The translations under genes and the position numbers were made by a program. DNA of 13,791 nt from Verrucomicrobiales bacterium (GTDB lineage Bacteria; Verrucomicrobiota; Verrucomicrobiia; Verrucomicrobiales; DEV007): NCBI GenBank assembly GCA_013003335.1, contig JABDJT010000233.1:1-13791 (forward strand), in the 5' to 3' direction. The notes under the pieces are model-generated. The model did not search any database. It saw nothing but the letters and a program-made list of their open reading frames with translations, and had not been told where the DNA came from. The first letter of the stretch is position 1. Each line of letters starts with the position of its first letter. Below, in pieces: positions 1 to 6,326 of this stretch.

Positions 1-1218
1 GGACAGCACGTCGTCGACTTCCCGGCCGAGCACGATCAGCCGAAACCGGGTGAAATCCTCTTCCGTTTCCGGCACAGTCGGACGGGGTGGCTGGCCATCG
101 GGACCTTCTGTCGCAGTCGTAGTGACCATCGGCTTTCCTTTCCCAAGGGAGATCACGGAGGTCAGTTCGATCCGCTCATTCCCGGCCAGGGTCCGCCGCA
201 TGAACGTCGTGTCCCAATGCGGAGCGCCTTCGATCAGCAGCACCTGGATCTTGGCATTGGTCACATTCAGAAAAGTATACGCGCTGTTGTTTCCCAGTTC
301 CCGCTCGCCGGGAAAAGCCGTGGCACGAATCTCGTATTCGAATTGCCCCGGCTCTTCTTCGCTCACTTCAAAAGCGACTGTGGCTTCTCCGGACCCGGCC
401 GGGTTCACCCGTCGCTCCCGCAATACCTCGCCCTCGCGCATCAGTTCCACGCGAATCGGTCGGGGGTCTGCCGTGCCGCTAATTCTCACGCTGGCCTGGA
501 TCGTGGCAACCTGTCTCACGAAAGTATAGGGTTGATAGGAGGCGATATTCACCGACACATCGGGCACGGTCTGCTCGCGGCCGATCGGCACCGGAAAAAT
601 GGGCGTCTGTTTCGCGCGGGCGAGCTGCGTGGTCCGGGTCGTCGGAGCCAGTTCGAAATCGTGGCCATCGCTAAAAAGAAACAGGCCCACGCAGTGTTCG
701 AGGGGTTTCACCGTGCCGAGCACGGAACTCAGGCTGCTGTGAAACTGCGTGGTTTCCCCGTCGGCATTCAAAATCAGCAGACCTCCTTTCGCCAGTGGGC
801 TGGCGTCTTCCGAAAAGGAAAACATCCGCACATCGCCGATCTGCACGTCGTTCTGCAAATCATACAGGCCCGACTCCGCTAAAAGTTTCCGGGCGGTGTC
901 GATCCGGGAAGCCTGGTCAATCCCGTCTGTTTCCAGCATGGATTGCGACGAGTCGATCACCACCAGCGCCACCCGCTGCGGATGCCGGCGGGGAAATGAT
1001 TCCTCGATCATCGGTTGGGCCAGGAAGAGGCAAATCAGCAGGATCGCAACGATCCGCATCGCCAATAAGGTCATCCTTCGGCCCGTTGCGAGCCGTCCGC
1101 CGCCCGATTTCCCCGCGTACACCGCGAGGGCGAAAAATCCCAGGACCACCCCGATCAGGATGATAAAAAAGGGCGGAATCGCCGGTTCCCAGACCAGTTT
1201 GGCGAGCGGGGGCAACAT
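1..1218 (-). CDS. VWA-domain membrane protein with glutamine-amidotransferase-like segment (C-terminus off the window)
   Basis: The minus-strand frame is open from the ATG at 1218-1216 to the window edge, giving 406 codons without a stop, so the protein is partial at its C-terminus. Residues about 16-36 and 50-69 are two hydrophobic helices. They are followed by a von Willebrand factor A segment beginning near residue 82 with the MIDAS motif DSSQS (89-93, pattern DxSxS). Near residues 313-350 a stretch starting IQVLLIEGAPHW resembles the class I glutamine-amidotransferase-like fold that follows the VWA domain in large membrane proteins of Planctomycetes and Verrucomicrobia. Such proteins are usually anchored in the inner membrane with the VWA domain outside; their substrate is unknown. 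The gene lies 64 nt downstream of pfp on the same strand and could be cotranscribed. No Shine-Dalgarno is seen; a small GGGG/CCCC hairpin sits directly before the start. The family call is good, the function unknown. Confidence 0.85.
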   Translation of the reverse strand, partial: MLPPLAKLVWEPAIPPFFIILIGVVLGFFALAVYAGKSGGGRLATGRRMTLLAMRIVAILLICLFLAQPMIEESFPRRHPQRVALVVIDSSQSMLETDGIDQASRIDTARKLLAESGLYDLQNDVQIGDVRMFSFSEDASPLAKGGLLILNADGETTQFHSSLSSVLGTVKPLEHCVGLFLFSDGHDFELAPTTRTTQLARAKQTPIFPVPIGREQTVPDVSVNIASYQPYTFVRQVATIQASVRISGTADPRPIRVELMREGEVLRERRVNPAGSGEATVAFEVSEEEPGQFEYEIRATAFPGERELGNNSAYTFLNVTNAKIQVLLIEGAPHWDTTFMRRTLAGNERIELTSVISLGKGKPMVTTTATEGPDGQPPRPTVPETEEDFTRFRLIVLGREVDDVLS

Positions 1219-1241
1219 CGGGGCAGTTTACCCCATTTTTC

Positions 1242-1284
1242 CAAACGAACAGGGCCTGTTTGACGAACGCTTCGCCCCTGAATC
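1242..1284. repeat. 43-nt palindromic repeat, copy A (degenerate right arm)
   Basis: The left half matches the family well: AACAGGGCCTGTT at 1248-1260 is an inverted repeat with one central base, followed by GACGAACG like the loop region of other copies. The right arm is only recognisable as CCCCTGAATC. The element overlaps the stop codon of the phosphofructokinase gene (1283-1285), so its right arm is constrained by coding sequence. It fills most of the 64-nt gap to the VWA gene. No T-tract follows on either strand, so a terminator role is not obvious here. Confidence 0.5.
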
Positions 1285-2503
1285 AATGAGCTTTCGCAGG
1301 CGCGCCTTTCGGCTGGCCAATGATTTCGAGCGTCGCTTCGAACCAGTTGGAATCGATATCGAAGGGCTTGCCGCCTTTGATTCGCGAGAAATCGATCGTG
1401 CACATCTTGCCGTCCTGATCTTCGTCGAGACCGGCCACGCCACTGATTCCCTCGAGAGCGGAACGGGCGGCATGGTGAGCGGAGTCCTTAATTAAATCGA
1501 GGTCCCGCTCGTTCGGAGCCGCACTCCGCGCAAAATACCCGCTCTTCTGGACCAGCACCTTGTCGGCCCCGAGTTTTTCCTTCAATTCCTTGGCAAACCA
1601 CTGGCCGACGTTGATTTCGTCGAGTTTCACGTGGCCAAACGCATCCCGTGGAACTGGTTCACCGGTATGGGTTTCGATCTCGTGAATGATGGCATCGACT
1701 CCAGCACCTTCGCTCAGGAAAACGTTCACGCTGTCGTGTTCGTCCATTTTTCTCTTCAGGCGATCGACTTCCGCGTCGAGATCGACAGCCATTTCCGGAA
1801 CCCAGACGGCATCCACATCCCAGCGACTGTGATGGAGCAGCGCTTCCGGCAACCAGTCGTACGTTTGCAGGCCGAGCCGATAGTCGTAGGCGGCGTGCGC
1901 AGTGAGCCAGCCGCAATGCCGACCCATGATTTCGTGGATGATGAGCTGACGGGCGGACGTGGTGTTTTCGTTGGCGACGTTGTGAAAAAAGTGGGCGCTT
2001 TGCTCGGAAGCCGTCCAGGCGCCGAGGGTTTGCTTGATTGGAAAAACGTCATTGTCGATCGTCTTGGGCAGCCCCACCACGGTCAAATCGTATCCATTTT
2101 CATCGAGGTAACGCGCCAGGTCAGCGGCTGTAGTGTTGGTGTCGTCACCGCCGATGGTGTGCAGCACGTTGATCCCGTCTTTCGCCAACTGCTCCGCAGC
2201 GACCTGGAGAGGCGTTTCCCCCTCCTTCACGAGCCCCCGTTTCACGCAGTCTTCGACGTTGGTCAACTTCACACGACTGTTCCCGATGGCACTTCCACCG
2301 AACTTGTAGAAAACGCGGCATTTCTCCCGCACTTCGCGCGGGAATCGGTAGGAATTTCCGAGCAGAAGGCCCTGGTATCCGTTCAGGTAACCAATCAGTT
2401 CCGAATCCGGGACGAGCATGTTGTAGTTGTGAATCAGCGCCCCGATGGAAGAGGAAAGGCATGGGGCGATTCCGCCGGCGGTGAGAAAGGCAATTTTCGT
2501 CAT
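1283..2503 (-). CDS. pfp: Pyrophosphate-dependent 6-phosphofructokinase (PPi-PFK)
   Basis: Phosphorylates fructose 6-phosphate to fructose 1,6-bisphosphate in glycolysis, in the cytoplasm. The 406-residue protein begins MTKIAFLTAGG, the typical N-terminal glycine-rich strand of the PFK family. It carries GGDDTN (118-123), PKTIDND (146-152, D150 the expected catalytic base) and MGRHCGWL (193-200, fructose-6-phosphate site). ATP-using enzymes have GGDGS and GTIDND. The aspartate at residue 121 and the lysine before TIDND are the known hallmarks of the PPi-using type, so phosphate donor PPi is a strong family-based inference. Length fits the short PPi-PFK clades. The frame stays open upstream to 2698, but that stretch would translate the intergenic 43-nt repeat, so I chose the ATG at 2503. 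No Shine-Dalgarno precedes it. It is divergent from the AAA+ gene. Confidence 0.92.
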   Translation of the reverse strand: MTKIAFLTAGGIAPCLSSSIGALIHNYNMLVPDSELIGYLNGYQGLLLGNSYRFPREVREKCRVFYKFGGSAIGNSRVKLTNVEDCVKRGLVKEGETPLQVAAEQLAKDGINVLHTIGGDDTNTTAADLARYLDENGYDLTVVGLPKTIDNDVFPIKQTLGAWTASEQSAHFFHNVANENTTSARQLIIHEIMGRHCGWLTAHAAYDYRLGLQTYDWLPEALLHHSRWDVDAVWVPEMAVDLDAEVDRLKRKMDEHDSVNVFLSEGAGVDAIIHEIETHTGEPVPRDAFGHVKLDEINVGQWFAKELKEKLGADKVLVQKSGYFARSAAPNERDLDLIKDSAHHAARSALEGISGVAGLDEDQDGKMCTIDFSRIKGGKPFDIDSNWFEATLEIIGQPKGAPAKAH

Positions 2504-2620
2504 GGAGATGTCGGGTAGGGCGCGCACCTTGCGGGGCACTGTCAAACTTGTCAAGGATGGCCAGTTTACAGAAAAGAGCGGCATTTTTCCCGTAAAATTT
2601 GCGCCTCCCGTCCGTGTTTT

Positions 2621-2663
2621 CGAATGAACAGGGTTGTTTGGCCAGGCAGGCCCTGTTGGTTCG
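2621..2663. repeat. 43-nt palindromic repeat, copy B
   Basis: The arms are CGAATGAACAGGG (2621-2633) and CCCTGTTGGTTCG (2651-2663), pairing over CGAA/TTCG and AACAGGG/CCCTGTT with a two-base mismatch between. The centre is poorly paired. It has the same length and arms as copy D read on the other strand. It lies between two divergent genes, 117 nt before the phosphofructokinase start and 53 nt before the AAA+ start, so unlike the other copies it does not follow a stop codon. Confidence 0.75.
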
Positions 2664-2676
2664 AAATTCGGGTGGC

Positions 2677-2694
2677 ACTGGTCATTTGACTGGT
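2677..2694 (+). promoter_or_regulatory. Possible operator: two ACTGGT direct repeats upstream of the AAA+ gene
   Basis: ACTGGT occurs at 2677-2682 and again at 2689-2694, 12 nt apart (about one helical turn), ending 22 nt before the chosen ATG. A second direct pair, TGTCAA at 2540-2545 and 2549-2554, lies in the same divergent region and reads TTGACA on the minus strand. I found no convincing -10 partner for either gene. Both may be chance. Confidence 0.2.
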
Positions 2695-2716
2695 GCAAGA
2701 TTTTTCAGCTGGACTC

Positions 2717-5700
2717 ATGCCGTTTACTCTCACCATCCCGATTTTGTCGGAAAAGATCTCCCGGGAAGGTCAGCCGGCGGAATACCGGGTAGCCATGCTG
2801 CTGTCCGGCCTGGGGAAAGAGGGATCGGAAGGGCCGGTGATCCATCACCCGCGGGAGGATCGGGCCCTGGAAAGCCTCGAACGGGAAATGCGAAAATTTC
2901 TCAACACCGGCGCCAGCGAATTGCAGCACGACTGGGTGCAACGGGTCGCGTTCTGCCCGGATCTCACGACACACAATCTCGAGCTGGCGATTCCACTGCG
3001 AAAACAGACCCTGCGCGGCCATTTCCTGGTGGTGGTGTTCGAATCGATGGGCCGCCGCATCGCTGCCCTGCCTCGCGTGCCGGAACTGGCCTTTGATTTA
3101 AAGCGGGGAGAATCGCTGGAAACGCGCGCGCTCGAGGTTTTGACGGCGCACTTCAAAAAGCTGGAGAAAAAGGGAAATTCGCCGCTGAACCAGGAGGACT
3201 ACACCGGCAGCGATTTTGCTCGGGTTACGACGATGTCGATCGAAATCCGGTCGAAACAGCAGTTTGAAAACCAAACAAAGAACCGGTTCGCGATGCTGTC
3301 AGGCAGCCGGTCGATGGGCGGCGCGGCGGAGTTGGAGAAAGTGGGGCGCTGCTTGAACCGGATGTTCCCCCGCAATTTGAACCGGGCGATTTTGCGGGAC
3401 AGCGAAGTGGAAGAACTGGATCGCCATTTCCGAAAGCGGGGGAATGGACTGGCGAAACCGGTCGTGCTCGTCGGACCAAGCCTGGTTGGAAAATCGGCCG
3501 TGATCCATGAGTATCTTTATCGGAAACTGAATGCGGACAATGATACCCGCAAGCGGCGGGAACTCTGGCTGCTTTCGCCCCAGCGCATGATCTCCGGGAT
3601 GATGTATGTCGGGCAGTGGGAGGAGCGTGCTCACTCGATTTTCAAGGAGGCCGGTCACCGCAAGCACGTGCTGCTGTTCAATGATTTGACCGGCTTATTC
3701 CAGGCCGGGAAGAGCCGGGACTCGGATCTGACGGTTGGAAATCTGCTCAAGGCCTACCTGGAAGAGGAATCCGTCCAGGTGATGGCGGAAGTGACGCCGG
3801 AAGCCTGGCGAAAACTGCGGGAAATCGACCGCGGATTCGCCGATTTTTTCAAGGTCATTCACATCCGCGAGCCCGGTGAGGAGGACACGCTGCGGGTTTT
3901 GATCCGGACGCTGCAAACGCTCGAAGCCGAACAAAAAGTCCGCTTCGACCCGGAGGTTTTGCCGGAAGTCCTGCAATTGCAGCGTCGATTCGTCCGGACA
4001 CGTGCCTTTCCCGGGAAAGGCGTCGAAATGCTGCGCCAACTGGCTGCCCATGCCTCAGCCACCGCGGAAAAAACGGTGTCGCGCGCTGACGTGTTCTCGA
4101 ATTTCGAGCGGAAGACCGGGATCAGCCAGCAGTTCCTGTCCGGCGATGCCCCGATCGATCCGCTTTCCATTCACATGGATTTTGAAACGCGGATCAAGGG
4201 CCAGGACCGCGCTGTCGAGGTGATGACAAACACGGTCATCGCCTGTGCCAAGCAGATGAACGACCCGAACCGCCCGCTGGCTTCGCTGCTGTTTCTCGGA
4301 CCGACCGGAGTCGGAAAAACGGAAAGTGCCAAGGCACTCGCGGCGCACTTTTTCGGAACGGACGAGCGACTGGTGCGCTTTGATATGAACGAGTTTGTCG
4401 GAGGCGATGCAGTCGGAAGACTCATCGGCACGTGGGCGCGCCCCCAGGGACTCCTGACCGGCGCAATCCGCCGGCAGCCATATTCGGTTGTGCTGCTGGA
4501 TGAAATCGAGAAAGCCCACCCCGCGGTTTTCGATCTGCTGCTGCAATTACTCGGTGAAGGCCGCCTCACCGACGCCACTGGCCTGACTGCTGACTTTTGC
4601 AACTGCATCGTCATCATGACCTCGAATCTCGGTGCCCGCGCTGCCCGGCACCAGCTGGGGTTCGGCGGCGGATCGCGGGATGAATCGTCGATCTATTCCG
4701 ATGCGGCGGAAAAATTCTTCCGTCCGGAGCTCTTCAACCGGTTGGATCACATCGTTCCATTCGGGGAACTGACCCGCGAGCACATCGAAAGCCTTGTCGA
4801 AACACTTTCCCGGAAAGCCCTGTCCCGTCAGGGAATCACCGGTCGCAGGCTCAGCCTCACAATTGACCCGGGAGTGAACGAAAAGCTTGCCGATCTCGGT
4901 TTCAAACCGGAATACGGTGCCCGGGCGCTGCGCCGCGCGATCGAACATCACCTGGTCGAACCGCTGGCCCTGCAATTGTCCGAACTGCCCCAAAATGAGC
5001 CGGCCTCGGTTCATCTTTCGCTGAAGGAATCGGGCGAGCTGAATTTTGACGCCTGCAAATTCGAGCCGGCCGAACGCCGTTGTCATCGGCTGAAACCCGT
5101 TCCGTTGTCCCGGGCAGACGACCTGCTCGACGCCCTCACTGGATTTGTGAAGCGCATCGATGGAGAACTCGAAGAGTGGTTCGAAAATGAAGATCAAAAC
5201 GGCGACGGCACTTACGATCCGATGGATCCCCGCCGCGTCAGCTACTACAATCTCCGTGAGGAACTGGATTTTCTCCGCCGCATCCGCGAGCGATTTGCCG
5301 GCTTTGCCGAGACCGAGAAAAAACTTCCGCCCGGACAACGCAGCCGGGCCGGGCGATTCGGAAAGGTCGCCACCCACCTCGACGTTCCGGAATTGGATGA
5401 AATCGACTTCCTGAGCCAGTTTTACGCCGCTGCGGACACCGGAAAATTTCTCGTCGACCTCGGGGAACGGTCCGAAATCGTAGATCAATCCACTCACCTC
5501 GCCGGCGAACTGATTTACCGGGCCAATCGAATCGGGTTCCTGGCGCGGCCGGAATTTCAATTGCCGGAACGGGTCTTTCTCCGCCTTCGCGATTCCAGCC
5601 TGCAGAATCACTCAGTCGGAAAAAACGAAGAGCACTCGCTCGATTTTTACACCTGGGAAATGTACCGGTCCTACCTGATGAGCTACCTCGACTGGGCAGT

Positions 5701-6151
5701 CTCCCCACCCAACCGCGACGGCTGGGTTCTCCAGCGCGACAGCCGCACGGGCAAGCTGAATCGCTACGAACGCGATCACAATTACCTGAAGGAATACATT
5801 CCGTTTTTCGATACCGCTTTCATTTATACCGAAGGCCCCGGGCTGTCCCACTGGCTCGATTTTGAAAAGGGTATTCAGCTGTTTGCCGGCAAAAGCGGGG
5901 CGATCGATTACACGAGCTTCGATGTGTTTCCGCTCACCGCCGATGAACGACCCGAGGATGCCTATGACCGGGTCTGTGCCACGCCTCCATTGACACCGAA
6001 AACCGCTGTCACCCGGATTCACCACGAAAACGGATATCTCTACGACCTGCAGACCGGCCGCATCACCAACGACCCGAAAATTCCAATCTGGAGCCTGCAA
6101 ATGCCCCTGACCGACATCGCTCCCGAATTCGCATCGTTTTTTGAATCGTAA
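2717..6151 (+). CDS. ClpA/ClpB-like double AAA+ ATPase with atypical N-terminal and long C-terminal regions
   Basis: The 1144-residue cytoplasmic protein has two AAA+ modules. The first has Walker A GPSLVGKS (253-260) and a pore-like YVG (297-299). Its Walker B reads VLLFND (318-323) instead of hhhhDE, and the region of the usual RR arginine finger reads GFADFF (373-378), so hydrolysis there is doubtful. The second has GPTGVGKT (528-535), VVLLDEIEKAHP from 591, sensor 1 TSNLGA, an FNRLD arginine finger (R675) and sensor 2 GARALRR (734-740), so it looks active. After RLIG (568-571) the usual ClpB GYVG pore loop is absent and about five residues shorter. No Clp N-domain repeats and no ClpB middle domain are seen. 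Residues 1-230 and about 785-1144 match nothing I recognise. The ATG at 2717 is preferred over GTG at 2693. It is co-oriented with the xanthine-dehydrogenase-like pair 175 nt downstream. The substrate is unknown. Confidence 0.88.
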   Translation: MPFTLTIPILSEKISREGQPAEYRVAMLLSGLGKEGSEGPVIHHPREDRALESLEREMRKFLNTGASELQHDWVQRVAFCPDLTTHNLELAIPLRKQTLRGHFLVVVFESMGRRIAALPRVPELAFDLKRGESLETRALEVLTAHFKKLEKKGNSPLNQEDYTGSDFARVTTMSIEIRSKQQFENQTKNRFAMLSGSRSMGGAAELEKVGRCLNRMFPRNLNRAILRDSEVEELDRHFRKRGNGLAKPVVLVGPSLVGKSAVIHEYLYRKLNADNDTRKRRELWLLSPQRMISGMMYVGQWEERAHSIFKEAGHRKHVLLFNDLTGLFQAGKSRDSDLTVGNLLKAYLEEESVQVMAEVTPEAWRKLREIDRGFADFFKVIHIREPGEEDTLRVLIRTLQTLEAEQKVRFDPEVLPEVLQLQRRFVRTRAFPGKGVEMLRQLAAHASATAEKTVSRADVFSNFERKTGISQQFLSGDAPIDPLSIHMDFETRIKGQDRAVEVMTNTVIACAKQMNDPNRPLASLLFLGPTGVGKTESAKALAAHFFGTDERLVRFDMNEFVGGDAVGRLIGTWARPQGLLTGAIRRQPYSVVLLDEIEKAHPAVFDLLLQLLGEGRLTDATGLTADFCNCIVIMTSNLGARAARHQLGFGGGSRDESSIYSDAAEKFFRPELFNRLDHIVPFGELTREHIESLVETLSRKALSRQGITGRRLSLTIDPGVNEKLADLGFKPEYGARALRRAIEHHLVEPLALQLSELPQNEPASVHLSLKESGELNFDACKFEPAERRCHRLKPVPLSRADDLLDALTGFVKRIDGELEEWFENEDQNGDGTYDPMDPRRVSYYNLREELDFLRRIRERFAGFAETEKKLPPGQRSRAGRFGKVATHLDVPELDEIDFLSQFYAAADTGKFLVDLGERSEIVDQSTHLAGELIYRANRIGFLARPEFQLPERVFLRLRDSSLQNHSVGKNEEHSLDFYTWEMYRSYLMSYLDWAVSPPNRDGWVLQRDSRTGKLNRYERDHNYLKEYIPFFDTAFIYTEGPGLSHWLDFEKGIQLFAGKSGAIDYTSFDVFPLTADERPEDAYDRVCATPPLTPKTAVTRIHHENGYLYDLQTGRITNDPKIPIWSLQMPLTDIAPEFASFFES

Positions 6152-6162
6152 CAGGCACGGCA

Positions 6163-6205
6163 CGATCGAACAGGGTCGGTTCGCCAAAACAATCCGGTTG
6201 GGAGC
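6163..6205. repeat. 43-nt palindromic repeat, copy C (diverged)
   Basis: Begins CGATCGAACAGGGTC 11 nt after the AAA+ stop codon. Aligned without gaps to the best copy (E), it matches in nearly all of the first 20 positions and keeps CC, GTTGG in the right arm. CGAACAGGGTCGGTTCG (6167-6183) is itself an imperfect dyad. There is no T-tract at its end. Confidence 0.55.
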
Positions 6206-6210
6206 ACGAC

Positions 6211-6239
6211 TTGCCCGCTGCAGAGTATGGTCGTATATT
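6211..6239 (+). promoter_or_regulatory. Candidate sigma-70-type promoter for the xanthine-dehydrogenase-like operon
   Basis: TTGCCC (6211-6216) and TATATT (6234-6239) are separated by exactly 17 nt, matching 4 of 6 and 5 of 6 consensus bases. Transcription would start near 6246 and leave a leader of about 80 nt. This is the best-spaced promoter-like pair I found in an intergenic gap here. It would give the two genes their own promoter rather than depending on readthrough from the AAA+ gene. Confidence 0.45.
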
Positions 6240-6242
6240 CTT

Positions 6243-6270
6243 TTTCACGCCAATTTTTGAAGGTGTGAAA
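6243..6270 (+). promoter_or_regulatory. Inverted repeat at the predicted transcription start (operator or leader hairpin)
   Basis: TTTCACGCC (6243-6251) and GGTGTGAAA (6262-6270) pair over nine positions with one G-T wobble and a 10-nt AT-rich loop. It overlaps the start site predicted from the TTGCCC/TATATT pair, a position suited to a repressor dimer or a 5' leader hairpin. No T-tract follows, so it is not a standard terminator. Confidence 0.35.
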
Positions 6271-6326
6271 TATCCCCTAAATTATGGCCTGAATCACCCC
6301 GTTGGCCGGAATTTTAAAATCTCTCG

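Noticed and set aside
1631..2518. A plus-strand open frame of 295 codons opposite the phosphofructokinase gene
   Set aside because: It is the antisense shadow of a well-recognised gene in GC-rich DNA and shows no domain.
2504..2698. An N-terminal extension of the phosphofructokinase up to 2698
   Set aside because: The extra 65 residues would translate the intergenic 43-nt repeat and precede the normal family start MTKIAFLTAGG.
4547..5611. A minus-strand open frame of 354 codons inside the AAA+ gene
   Set aside because: The sense strand carries intact D2 motifs and continues as one frame; the antisense product resembles nothing.
5990..6110. Resemblance of the AAA+ C-terminal end (TRIHHENGYLYDLQTG) to release-factor-like sequence
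   Set aside because: Only a loose likeness to the end of class I release factors; no GGQ motif is present and the similarity is too short to claim.
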